Origin: Elusimicrobiota bacterium
GTDB lineage: Bacteria; Elusimicrobiota; Elusimicrobia; UBA1565; JACRDR01
Reading direction: 5' to 3'
Length of the DNA stretch: 64,000 nucleotides
Assembly: GCA_016194745.1 (NCBI GenBank)
Contig: JACQBA010000002.1
Span: forward strand, 43,582 to 107,581
Made by a program: the position numbers and the translations under genes. The notes beneath the pieces were generated by a model. The model was not told where the DNA came from and searched no databases. It saw only the letters and a program-made list of their open reading frames with translations. Shown here piece by piece: positions 30,464 through 39,758 of the stretch. Each line of letters begins with the position of its first letter. Within the stretch, counting starts at the first letter, position 1.

Positions 30464-31020
30464 TGCCCGAAGATTCCAAGCCCGACACCATCGAACTCGG
30501 CACCCGTTACGGCGTCCCGCTCGGCGCCAAGGCGATCCGGCCCAAGACGAGCGTGGACACGCCGATCGCCGACGAGGAGCGCGTCAAGTTCGAAGCGATC
30601 GTGGGGCCGGCCGACGCGCTCAAGCCTCCGCCCCCGCCCGCGGGCCTGACCGCGCTTATCGCCGACGACGAGCCCTACGTGCGCGCCTACGTCAAGACCG
30701 TCCTCGGTCTCGTCGATTGCGCCGCGACGGAATGCCGCGAAGGGCCCGAGGCGATCAAGGCGGTCGCGACGATGGGACTCTCTTTGCTCGTCCTCGACTT
30801 GAGCCTTCCGGGCGGCATCGACGGCTTCGGCGTGCTGCGCTGCGTCCGCTCCTATATGCGCCGGACCGATCTTCCTATCTGCGTCATCACCGGGTCCAAG
30901 GACCCGCGCGACGAACTTGCCGCGCTCAAGCTCGGCGCCGACGACTTCATCGTCAAGCCCTCGGACGTCGGCCGCCTGAAAGCGCGGTTCTCCCTCCTCC
31001 TCCGCAAGACGTCGAAATAA
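30463..31020 (+). CDS. response regulator receiver protein with ~60-aa N-terminal extension
   Basis: ALIADDEPYVRAYVKTVLG...LLVLDLSLPGGIDG...CVITGSKDP...KLGADDFIVKP. Confidence 0.9.
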   Translation: MPEDSKPDTIELGTRYGVPLGAKAIRPKTSVDTPIADEERVKFEAIVGPADALKPPPPPAGLTALIADDEPYVRAYVKTVLGLVDCAATECREGPEAIKAVATMGLSLLVLDLSLPGGIDGFGVLRCVRSYMRRTDLPICVITGSKDPRDELAALKLGADDFIVKPSDVGRLKARFSLLLRKTSK

Positions 31021-31116
31021 CGTAATTCCCACCGTCATTTTTTAACCTCGGTTTTTTCGGGAACCTTTTTCGCAACCCGGTGTCACATCCCCATGACGCT
31101 GGACCGGAGGTGTATC

Positions 31117-33570
31117 ATGGACCGACTCAAATGCGGAAGCATCAAGACGGCGGCGCTGCCGCTGCTGCTCCTCGCCTGCGCGGGATGGGCGCGCTCGCAG
31201 GAACTGATCGCGTGGCCCGTGGGCAGCCAGGCCTCCTCCAAACCGCTGCCGCTGGGGACGACGATGCCGCCGATCGGCCGGATGCCGATGCCGCCGCAGC
31301 CGCGGGACCCGTCGAGGCCGAGACCGATCCCGTTTCCCCAACCGCGCCCCACGCCGAGCGACCCCGTCGTCCGGCCCGGCCCGACGCCTTCGGCGGAGTC
31401 CGCCGGCTATCACGTCCGCGGGACGATCGACGGGCAGGTCGCGAACCTGGAGCTCGACATCGCCTTCCATAATCCCACGTCGCAGCGCATGGAAGGCGTC
31501 CTGCTCATCCCCATCCCGGCGGACACGGTGCTCAACACCTTCGAGATGACGGTGGGCGGCCAGAAGATGAAAGCCGAGCTGCTCGAAGCCGGCAAGGCCG
31601 CCCAGGTGTACGAGGCGATCGTGCGCCAGGCGCGCGATCCGGGCCTGCTCGAGCTGGCGGGCGAGCGTCTGGTGCGCGCCCGCGTCTTCCCGATCGAGCC
31701 CAACAGCACGATCCAGGTGGCGTTCTCGATGAGCCAGATGCTCCGCTCGAGCGGCGGCCTGCTCTCCCTGAACGTCCCGCTGCGCACCGCGCAGATGTCG
31801 AACGCGACGTCCTCCGGGGCGTCGGTGCGGCTGCAGCTCAACGCGGCCTCGCCCATCCGCACGCTGTACTCCTCCGCGCCCGGCGTCAAGATCGAGCGGA
31901 CGGACGACCGGCACGCGACGATCGAGTACCGGACCGAGGGCCAGGACCGCACGGGCGACCTCAGCCTCTTCTACTCGGTGCAGAAGGACCCGCTCGCGGC
32001 CGGGCTGCTTACCTTTAAGGAGGAAGGAGAGGACGGCTTCTTCCTCCTATCCGTTTCGCCGAAAGCCGAGGCCGATCAGAAGGCCGTGCCGAAGGACGTG
32101 GTGTTCGTCGTCGACCGCTCCGGCAGCATGAACGACGGCGGCAAGATGGACCAGGCGAAGGCGGCCCTGCAGTACTGCCTCTCACGCCTGGACGCCCAGG
32201 ACCGCTTCGGGATCGTGGACTTCGCGACCGATTCCGCCCAGTTCGACGCGAAGCTCGTCGCCGCCAACGCCGGAAACAAGGCGAGGGCCAAGCGCTACAT
32301 CAACCGGCTCGAGGCGGCGGGCGGCACGAACATCGAGGCCGGCCTGCACGACGGTCTGGCGCTCCTCAGCCAGGCGGATGGGCGAGTGCCGATGGTGTTC
32401 TTCCTCACCGACGGCCTCCCCACCGCCGGGCAGACGGACATCCCGAGCCTGCTGCGGCAGGCGGGGCAGAAGAACGCCGCCCTGCGCTCGCGGGTGTTCG
32501 CCTTCGGCGTCGGAAACGACGTCAACACGCTGTTCCTGGACAAGCTTGCGTCGGAGAACCGCGGCGAGCGGGACTACGTCGCGCCGGGCGAGAACATCGA
32601 GCACAAGGTCTCGAGCATGTACCAGAAGGTCGCCAAGCCCGCGCTCACCGACGTCAAGATCGAGTGGAAGGGCGTGGAGGCCGCGCAGACCTACCCGCGG
32701 CCGGTCACGGACTTGTTCTACGGCTCGGAGCTCGTCTTGATGGGCCGCTACGCCGACCACGGGAAGGGCACGCTCGTCGTGACCGGAAACGCGGGCGGAA
32801 AGCAGGTCCGCTTCAGCTTCCCGGTCGACTTCCCGGCGAAGGCGGAGCGGAACTCGTTCCTGCCGCGGATGTGGGCGAACATGAAGGTCACGCACGAGCT
32901 CGACGCGGTCCGTCTCTCCGGCCGCGCCGATCCCGAGATCATCAAGGACATCGTCACGCTCGCCAAGCGCTACGGCATCGTGACGCCCTACACCTCCTAC
33001 CTCATCACCGAGGAGGGCCGCAACCAGCAGGTCGCGCAAGACGTCATGCGCCGCACCGCGATGGAGATGCACGCCGACGCGATGCGGAGCGGAACGTCGT
33101 CCGGCGGCGCGGGCGGCGGCGCGCTCGCGATGCGGGCGCAGAAAGCGTCGAAGCGGATGCGGCCGGCGGCGCCCGCGGACGGCTGGTCCTTCCAGTCCAG
33201 GCCGGCGGCGGTCCGGGGGATGGACGCCTCCGCCCCGAAGGCGATGGCGGCGCCGCAGGCGGAACGGGTGCGGTTCATGAAGGACGACGAGAACGAAGCC
33301 CGTGAGGAGCTCAAGGCGCAGGGCGTCGCTACGATCGAGACCCGGCAGGTGGGCGGCAAGACCTTCTACCTCCGCGGCGACTCGTGGATCGACGGGCAAG
33401 TGGAAGCCACGGAATCCACGACGCGCGTACGCACGGTGTCGGTCCGGTACATGAGCGCGGAGTACTTCGACCTGCTGCGCCGGACGCCGGCGCTCGGGCG
33501 GTACTTCACGCTGGGCGAGAACGTGACGGTCCTGCACGCCGGGACCATATATAAGGTGACGAAGAGCTAA
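31117..33570 (+). CDS. VIT + von Willebrand factor A domain protein
   Basis: YHVRGTIDGQVANLELDIAFHNPTSQRMEGVLLIPIP; VVFVVDRSGSMNDGGKMDQAK (MIDAS); SD CGGAGGT. Confidence 0.92.
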   Translation: MDRLKCGSIKTAALPLLLLACAGWARSQELIAWPVGSQASSKPLPLGTTMPPIGRMPMPPQPRDPSRPRPIPFPQPRPTPSDPVVRPGPTPSAESAGYHVRGTIDGQVANLELDIAFHNPTSQRMEGVLLIPIPADTVLNTFEMTVGGQKMKAELLEAGKAAQVYEAIVRQARDPGLLELAGERLVRARVFPIEPNSTIQVAFSMSQMLRSSGGLLSLNVPLRTAQMSNATSSGASVRLQLNAASPIRTLYSSAPGVKIERTDDRHATIEYRTEGQDRTGDLSLFYSVQKDPLAAGLLTFKEEGEDGFFLLSVSPKAEADQKAVPKDVVFVVDRSGSMNDGGKMDQAKAALQYCLSRLDAQDRFGIVDFATDSAQFDAKLVAANAGNKARAKRYINRLEAAGGTNIEAGLHDGLALLSQADGRVPMVFFLTDGLPTAGQTDIPSLLRQAGQKNAALRSRVFAFGVGNDVNTLFLDKLASENRGERDYVAPGENIEHKVSSMYQKVAKPALTDVKIEWKGVEAAQTYPRPVTDLFYGSELVLMGRYADHGKGTLVVTGNAGGKQVRFSFPVDFPAKAERNSFLPRMWANMKVTHELDAVRLSGRADPEIIKDIVTLAKRYGIVTPYTSYLITEEGRNQQVAQDVMRRTAMEMHADAMRSGTSSGGAGGGALAMRAQKASKRMRPAAPADGWSFQSRPAAVRGMDASAPKAMAAPQAERVRFMKDDENEAREELKAQGVATIETRQVGGKTFYLRGDSWIDGQVEATESTTRVRTVSVRYMSAEYFDLLRRTPALGRYFTLGENVTVLHAGTIYKVTKS

Positions 33571-33601
33571 ATCGCATCGCCCCGCTCCGCCCTCTCCCCA
33601 C

Positions 33602-33626
33602 CCCTCTCCCGCTCCGCGGGAGAGGG
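33602..33626. terminator. perfect 11-bp hairpin
   Basis: CCCTCTCCCGC-TCC-GCGGGAGAGGG. Confidence 0.5.
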
Positions 33627-33642
33627 TCTCCGTTTCCTCGAA

Positions 33643-34578
33643 ATGTTCTACACTCCGCTCATGGCGCCCGGCGTTTCGAAGCTCGCGTTCGGCGGGGGAG
33701 CGGTCAGCGGCGAGGCCGGCGGCTACGGTTTCGGCGCGATGGACGAAGCGACGGCGATCGCGCTGCTGCGCGCGTCCAACGACCGCGGCATCCGCGTCTT
33801 TGACACCGCCCCGATCTACGGCTACGGCGTCTCGGAGGAGCGCATCGGCAAGGCCTTCGAGGGCCGCCGCGACCGCGTGAGCATCGTCTCGAAGTGCGGC
33901 GTGGATTGGGACGCCGACAAGACGCCGAAGCGGGACATCAGCCCCGAGACGACGCGGCGGATGCTCGCCGACTCGCTGCGCCGCGTCTGCGGCGGCTACA
34001 TCGATCTCTACTTCATCCACGCGCCCGACGGGACGACCGACGTCCGCCGGACGATGGAGGTGCTGGCCGAGGCGAAGCGCGCCGGCAAGATCCGCGCGAT
34101 CGGCCTCTCCAAATTCTACGACCCGGAGGAGATCCGCCGGGCGGAGTCGATCGAGCGCGTCGACTGCTTCCAATCCGAGTTCAACCTGTTCGAGCCGCGG
34201 GCCAAGGACCAGCTCTTCCCGATCTGCCGGGACCGGAAGATCGGTTTCATGGCGTTCGGCGTGCTCGACAAGGGGCTCCTGTCGGGCCGCGTCACCCGCG
34301 GGAGGGTCTTCGATCCGGCCGATTTCCGGCGCAACCGCAGGGTCCCCGAGTCGCGCTTCGCCGCGATGGAGCGCCTCGCGCCGCTCTTGTCGGACGCCGG
34401 CTACTCGCCGCTAGAACTCGCGCTCGGCTACGTCTTGAGCCACCCCGAGGTGACCGAGGCGATGATCGGCGTCAAGAGTCTCGAGCAGCTGGAGTCGGCC
34501 CTCGCCGCTCTCGCGCGCGTCCCCCCGGACGCGCTCATCCAAAAGGCGCTGCAGGCCGCCCTGCCGGCGCCCGCCTGA
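33643..34578 (+). CDS. aldo/keto reductase
   Basis: GIRVFDTAPIYGYGVSEERIGKAF; IDLYFIHAPD; KIRAIGLSKFY. Confidence 0.93.
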   Translation: MFYTPLMAPGVSKLAFGGGAVSGEAGGYGFGAMDEATAIALLRASNDRGIRVFDTAPIYGYGVSEERIGKAFEGRRDRVSIVSKCGVDWDADKTPKRDISPETTRRMLADSLRRVCGGYIDLYFIHAPDGTTDVRRTMEVLAEAKRAGKIRAIGLSKFYDPEEIRRAESIERVDCFQSEFNLFEPRAKDQLFPICRDRKIGFMAFGVLDKGLLSGRVTRGRVFDPADFRRNRRVPESRFAAMERLAPLLSDAGYSPLELALGYVLSHPEVTEAMIGVKSLEQLESALAALARVPPDALIQKALQAALPAPA

Positions 34579-34590
34579 TCGCCCGGGAGG

Positions 34591-34905
34591 TCACCGCCGC
34601 GATCCGATGCGCGGAAGCCCGGACATCGCGAGGATCGCGGCGCCGACGACGGTGCCGGTGATCGGGAACGGCACGCCCGCGGCGAACGCGCCGAGGAACG
34701 CCTTCGCGCAGGACCGCTCCGGAGAGTCGCCCGCGCGCCGCTGGATGCGGAAGACGACGAGAAAAGTCGCGACGAACGCGGCGGCGCTGACGAGCGCCAC
34801 TAGCGCGAAACCGGTAGGCACGTCGATGCCGAAGGCGATCCAGTCGACCGCGAGGATCACGACGCCGCTCATCGGCTGAAAAAAAGGAGTGCGCGCCTCG
34901 CTCAC
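34591..34905 (-). CDS. small membrane protein
   Basis: 104 aa with hydrophobic segments. Confidence 0.5.
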   Translation of the reverse strand: MSEARTPFFQPMSGVVILAVDWIAFGIDVPTGFALVALVSAAAFVATFLVVFRIQRRAGDSPERSCAKAFLGAFAAGVPFPITGTVVGAAILAMSGLPRIGSRR

Positions 34906-34970
34906 ACCTCAGTGTAGCCCCCCTCAAACAAAATCTCCATAGACCCCCCGCCTCAGCAACGGCGGACGAC

Positions 34971-35052
34971 GGGGTCAGACATGAAGTTCGTGAAGTTGTG
35001 GTGGCACGGCACAGATAGTTGCCGCAACTTATCCAACTTCATGTCTGACCCC
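34971..35052. repeat. REP-like palindromic element copy 3 (long-stem variant)
   Basis: GGGGTCAGACATGAAGTTCGTGAAGTTGTGG...CCGCAACTTATCCAACTTCATGTCTGACCCC. Confidence 0.9.
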
Positions 35053-35137
35053 GAATTGACTAGGCCTATTGGGTATCGTTTGGATGGGTCTTAAGATGCA
35101 TGTTGTTTTGCGGCTCTGGCGGCATACTGGCCCTATC

Positions 35138-36604
35138 GTGACCGCGCCTGGGCGGCGCATGGGGCTGAGACTGCTGCTCGCCGCGACGCTTGCCGCCGCC
35201 ATCCCCGGAAGGGCGGGCGCGGAAGGCGAGGTCCGCCCGCCCGACGAATCCGAGGAAGAGAAGGCCGCGGTCAAGACGTTCAACGAGTCCTCGGGAGCGC
35301 CGGCCCTCGGCGACTGCGAGAAGGGCGGGCCCTGCGTCGCGCTGGGGACCGACGGAAAACGCGTCTACCGCAACCTGCCCGATTCCGACGCCGACGTCCC
35401 GGCCGCCGAGTTCGCCCAGTACGTCGAGCGGCACCAGGCGCAGCGACAGAGAGCCTCCGCCCCCTCCGTCTCGCGCGACGCACTCCGCGCCGGAGCCGCG
35501 ACGGTGGCGCCCGGCGCCCTCGCGCATGAGGTCCCGAAAGTCCCGGAACCCGTGGCCGTGCGGATCGATCGCCCCGACCCGCGGGCGAGCACGATCCTGG
35601 GCGAGTACACGCCCGGCGGGCAGCTGAAACACAGCCCGCAGATCGCGGCGCTCCAGCCGGCGCTCAAGCAGCTGGGCCTCTATCAAGGAAAAGTCGACGG
35701 GCGCTACGGGCCGCTGATGCGCGACGCCGTGGACCGCTTTTCGCAGCTCTACAACTACCAGCACGCGGCCGAAAACGCTCCCATGGCGCGAGGCGGCGTC
35801 CTGAGCGCCTGGGACCGCGACACGATCCTGGCGGTCGCGGGCGATCGCGAGCGCAAGGCGAAGCTTCAGGATGCGGCCCGAGCCATTCCCGTCCTGTCGC
35901 CCGCCGCCGCGCTGCGCGTCGATCGCAGCGGCGAGGTCATCGCCGCTCCGGACAAGGGCGTGTTCGCCTCCGCGCAGCGCGACCTCAACACGCTGCGCGC
36001 GGATCCCAAATTCGCGGCCGCCTTCGGAGCCAAGCCGCTCGCGATCGACAACAAACCCGGCGGCTCGACGCGCGCGGATCTAAAAGCGTTCCAAGCCGCC
36101 GCCGGCCTTCCCGCGACGGGACGCCTGGACCCCGACACGATGCGCAAGCTCTTCATGGAGTCGACCTTGCGGCGGATGGACACCGGATCGATCGCGCCGG
36201 CGCCGCTCAAGCCGGACCGAGCTCCCACGCGCGAGGCGAAGTCGACGACGTATTATCCGTACAACGTCAGCAACCTCGCCATGGAAGGCGGCCCCTACGC
36301 GTTCAAGGACGGCTCGCCGATCTCCACGCTCGAAGATTATCTTTCCGGACGGACGAACGCCGTCACCCTGGCGGGATACCGGAGTCTCCTCGGGCAGAAG
36401 GTGCTCGTCGAAGGCCTGGAAAAAGCCGTCGCGACCTACTGCGTGTCGAATTTCTGCATCGGCGACCGCGCCGATCCCAAAGCCGCGATCCCGGGGGAAT
36501 ATCTCGACCTCGGCGCCGCGCGCGCCGACGTCCCGACCCGCGGCCGCGACGGCCTGGGGAGTTGGGCGAATCAGCAGCGGCTCAGAATTCACGTCCTGAA
36601 ATAA
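35138..36604 (+). CDS. secreted peptidoglycan-binding domain protein
   Basis: Signal peptide; ALKQLGLYQGKVDGRYGPLMRDAVDRFSQLY and DLKAFQAAAGLPATGRLDPDTMRKL. Confidence 0.75.
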   Translation: MTAPGRRMGLRLLLAATLAAAIPGRAGAEGEVRPPDESEEEKAAVKTFNESSGAPALGDCEKGGPCVALGTDGKRVYRNLPDSDADVPAAEFAQYVERHQAQRQRASAPSVSRDALRAGAATVAPGALAHEVPKVPEPVAVRIDRPDPRASTILGEYTPGGQLKHSPQIAALQPALKQLGLYQGKVDGRYGPLMRDAVDRFSQLYNYQHAAENAPMARGGVLSAWDRDTILAVAGDRERKAKLQDAARAIPVLSPAAALRVDRSGEVIAAPDKGVFASAQRDLNTLRADPKFAAAFGAKPLAIDNKPGGSTRADLKAFQAAAGLPATGRLDPDTMRKLFMESTLRRMDTGSIAPAPLKPDRAPTREAKSTTYYPYNVSNLAMEGGPYAFKDGSPISTLEDYLSGRTNAVTLAGYRSLLGQKVLVEGLEKAVATYCVSNFCIGDRADPKAAIPGEYLDLGAARADVPTRGRDGLGSWANQQRLRIHVLK

Positions 36605-36732
36605 TCCGCCGCCGCCTCTCCTTTCGCATTGACTCCTGCACCCATAAGACCTAGAATTCGCGTAGGACTTTCGGACCCCTCGTGGGATTACGCTCAGTCC
36701 TCGTTAGCCAACCCGACGAAACAGGAGAGTTC

Positions 36733-37560
36733 ATGAAAAGAACGCTTGCCGCTGGAATCACCCCCGCCCTTCTCGTGCTCGCGACCTTCTCCGGAGCCGT
36801 CCCTCTCGAGTCCGTCCGTTCCGCCGCCGAACTGCAGTTCCGATCCATCGGCGCCGCGGAGCGCCCGTCCGTCCCCGCGATCCCCGAAGGCCGCGCGGTC
36901 GCCGGCGACGCCGTCATCGAGGCGCCGAACCTCGGCGTCGGCACGCTCGGCCGCTCGCTCGGCAGCTTCGACATGAACGAGCGCCTGGACATCCAGCGCG
37001 ACATGATCGTCAAGCAGCTCGGCGCCCAGACCTGGGACATGGGCATCGCGGGCGACAGCGAGTTCAAGGTCCTGTACTTCACCTTCCGGCGCCCCGGCGT
37101 CCTCCTTATTAAGCGCATCAACAACATCCAGGACCTGCGCGGACGCGGCGTGGACGTTCAGCTCGACGGCCAGACGACCTACAACTTCAAGGTCGAGATC
37201 AACATCTTCAACCCGGTCCGCAACAGCAAGCTGAAGATCTCCCCGGTCTCCGGAACCCGCGGCCCGGCGCACGAGATGACGACGGGCGACCTCCTCGACA
37301 GCTGGAAGGCGCGCTCCTTCGTCTTCGAGTCGCGCGGCAAGGAATACTGGCTGCTGTACACGACCGACGTCGACAAGAACACCGACCAGCTCGCCAACAC
37401 CCGCAGCTTCGTCTACTTCCACGAGAACGGCATGAACTCCAAGTTCTGGCCGGTCGCGGAGCAGAAGGTGATCGTCGGGCAGCCGCTGTCCGTCGACCTG
37501 GGCGGCAACTCGATCACGATGAACCGCGCCGCCGACGGGAAGGTGGAGCTCTCCGAGTAA
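36733..37560 (+). CDS. hypothetical secreted protein
   Basis: MKRTLAAGITPALLVLATFSGA signal peptide; SD aggag. Confidence 0.7.
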   Translation: MKRTLAAGITPALLVLATFSGAVPLESVRSAAELQFRSIGAAERPSVPAIPEGRAVAGDAVIEAPNLGVGTLGRSLGSFDMNERLDIQRDMIVKQLGAQTWDMGIAGDSEFKVLYFTFRRPGVLLIKRINNIQDLRGRGVDVQLDGQTTYNFKVEINIFNPVRNSKLKISPVSGTRGPAHEMTTGDLLDSWKARSFVFESRGKEYWLLYTTDVDKNTDQLANTRSFVYFHENGMNSKFWPVAEQKVIVGQPLSVDLGGNSITMNRAADGKVELSE

Positions 37561-37585
37561 CCAGACGGGCTGCCGCGTACGTGCG

Positions 37586-37665
37586 CGGCGGCCCCCTATC
37601 CTCCGCGGTCTCGACCAAAACACCGATTGGCCGGGATCAAGGGGGATAGGGGGCCGCCGTTTTTT
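37586..37665 (+). terminator. intrinsic terminator with perfect 16-bp stem and ~42-nt loop
   Basis: CGGCGGCCCCCTATCC...GGATAGGGGGCCGCCG + TTTTTT. Confidence 0.75.
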
Positions 37666-37721
37666 GGTAGAATTTTTCAGCGGCACGTCGCCGCCCACAC
37701 CCCCCGCTCATGAGAGGAACC

Positions 37722-39758
37722 ATGACCCTTCGCGCGCCCTTCGCCCGCCTTCTGCTGATCCTGTCGATCGCCGTCGCCCCCGCCTTCGCCGGGACGAACC
37801 TGGACTTCAACTTGTCCGCGGCCGCCATCGCGAAGACCTGCGCCGACGCCAAGGCCTCGGCGGAGGAACGCGTGAGCAAGTTCTCCGCCTCCCCGGCCGA
37901 CAAGGTCACCTTCGACAACTCCTTCATCGCGTTCTGGGAGATCATGTCCGACCTCGGGGCCAACACGAGCATCCCCCAGTTCCTCGGACACGTCTCGACG
38001 CAGAAGGACGTCCGCGAGGCCGGCCTCGCCTGCGACACGCTCGTCTCGCAGTACGTCGTCGACGTGTTCACCCAGGAAGGGCCGTACAAGGTGCTCAAGG
38101 CCTACGCCGCGAAGGCGGGCGCTCTGACCGGCGAGGACGCCCGGCTCGTCGAGAAGACGCTGCAGGACTTCAAGCGCAACGGCCTCGAGCTGTCCGGGGA
38201 AAAGCGCGCGAAGGTCAAGGAGATCAAGCAGAAGCTCGTTGTCCTCCAGAACGATTTCGCCAAGCGCATCGCCGAGGAAAAGACGACGGTCGCGTTCTCC
38301 GACGCCGAGCTCGCCGGTCTGCCCGAGGACTTCCTCGCGCGCCTGGCCAAGGACGGCGACAAAAAGCGCGTCTCCCTCAACTACCCGGACTATTTCCCCT
38401 TCATGGAGAACGCGAAGTCCCCCGAGTCCCGCAAGTCCCTTCAATACGCCTTCGACCGGCAGGGCGGCGAGGAGAACGTGAAGCGCTTGGCCGAGGCGCT
38501 CAAGCTTCGCGACGAGGCCGCCAAGCTGCTCGGCTATCCGACGCACGCCGCCTACGTCCTCGACGAGCGGATGGCGAAGACGCCGGACGCCGTGTTCACG
38601 TTCCTCAAGCGCGTCCAGTCGCGCCTGCAGGAGAAGGCGAAAGCCGAGATGGCCGAGATGATCGCCCTCAAGTCGAAGGAGGAGGGGGCCAAGTCCGACG
38701 GCAAGATCAACGCGTGGGATTGGCGCTACTACAAGAACCAGGTCAAGAAGGCCAAGTACGACGTCGACCAGCAGAAGATCAAGGAGTACTTCCCGCTCGA
38801 CGTCGTCATCCCGGGGATGCTCAAGGTCTATCAGAACCTCCTCGGCCTGTCCTTCAAGGAGATCACGCCGGCCGGCGCCTGGCACGAGGACGTGAAGCTC
38901 TACGAGATGACCGACGCCTCCGGCGGCGAGCCGATCGGCTACTTCTACATGGACCTTTACCCGCGCGAGGGCAAGTACAAGCACGCCGCGGCCTTCACGC
39001 TCGTCCAGGGCCGGCTGCAGACGAACGGCAAATACCTAAAGCCCGTCAGCGCCATCGTGGCGAACTTCGACAAGCCGACCAAGGACAAGCCGTCGCTCCT
39101 CCCCCACAGCGGCTCGAGCGCGGACGTCGAGACGATCTTCCACGAGTTCGGCCACATCATGCACCAGACCTTGACCAAGGCGAAGTACGAGCGCTTCTCG
39201 GGGACCAGCGTCGCCCGCGACTTCGTCGAGGCGCCGTCGCAGATGCTCGAGAACTGGGTCTGGAAGGAGAACGTGCTCAAGGACCTCTCCGGCCACTATA
39301 AGGACCATTCGAAGAAGCTGCCGAAGGACCTCCTGCTGAAGCTCCTCGCGGCCAAGAACGCGGACTCCGGCATGCATTACCTCCGGCAGAACCTGCTGGC
39401 GACCGCCGACATGACGTATCACACGCAGCCGGACGGCGACCCGACGGACACGTGGGCCCGCCTCGCCAAGGAGATCGCCTTGGTGCCCATCATCCCCGGG
39501 ACGTATCCCGAGGCCCGCGTGGGCCACTTCATGGGCGGCTACGACGCCGGCTACTACGGCTACATGTGGTCCAAGGTCTACGCCCAGGACATGTTCTCCC
39601 GCTTCGAGAAGGAAGGGGTCCTCAACGTGAGCGTCGGCCGGGACTACCGGACCAAGATCCTGGAAGTCGGGTCCGGCCGCGACGAGTCGGCGTCGCTGCG
39701 GGACTTCCTCGGCCGCGAGCCCAACGAGGACGCGTTCTTAAAGAGCATCGGCCTGTGA
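37722..39758 (+). CDS. M3 family metallopeptidase (oligopeptidase), copy 1
   Basis: IFHEFGHIMHQTLTKAKYERFSGTSVARDFVEAPSQMLENW. Confidence 0.95.
   Translation: MTLRAPFARLLLILSIAVAPAFAGTNLDFNLSAAAIAKTCADAKASAEERVSKFSASPADKVTFDNSFIAFWEIMSDLGANTSIPQFLGHVSTQKDVREAGLACDTLVSQYVVDVFTQEGPYKVLKAYAAKAGALTGEDARLVEKTLQDFKRNGLELSGEKRAKVKEIKQKLVVLQNDFAKRIAEEKTTVAFSDAELAGLPEDFLARLAKDGDKKRVSLNYPDYFPFMENAKSPESRKSLQYAFDRQGGEENVKRLAEALKLRDEAAKLLGYPTHAAYVLDERMAKTPDAVFTFLKRVQSRLQEKAKAEMAEMIALKSKEEGAKSDGKINAWDWRYYKNQVKKAKYDVDQQKIKEYFPLDVVIPGMLKVYQNLLGLSFKEITPAGAWHEDVKLYEMTDASGGEPIGYFYMDLYPREGKYKHAAAFTLVQGRLQTNGKYLKPVSAIVANFDKPTKDKPSLLPHSGSSADVETIFHEFGHIMHQTLTKAKYERFSGTSVARDFVEAPSQMLENWVWKENVLKDLSGHYKDHSKKLPKDLLLKLLAAKNADSGMHYLRQNLLATADMTYHTQPDGDPTDTWARLAKEIALVPIIPGTYPEARVGHFMGGYDAGYYGYMWSKVYAQDMFSRFEKEGVLNVSVGRDYRTKILEVGSGRDESASLRDFLGREPNEDAFLKSIGL

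Noticed and set aside
33602-33626. CCCTCTCCCGC/GCGGGAGAGGG hairpin as a novel repeat family
   Set aside because: Single copy noticed in this window and of a type common in many GC-rich genomes; treated as a terminator-like hairpin
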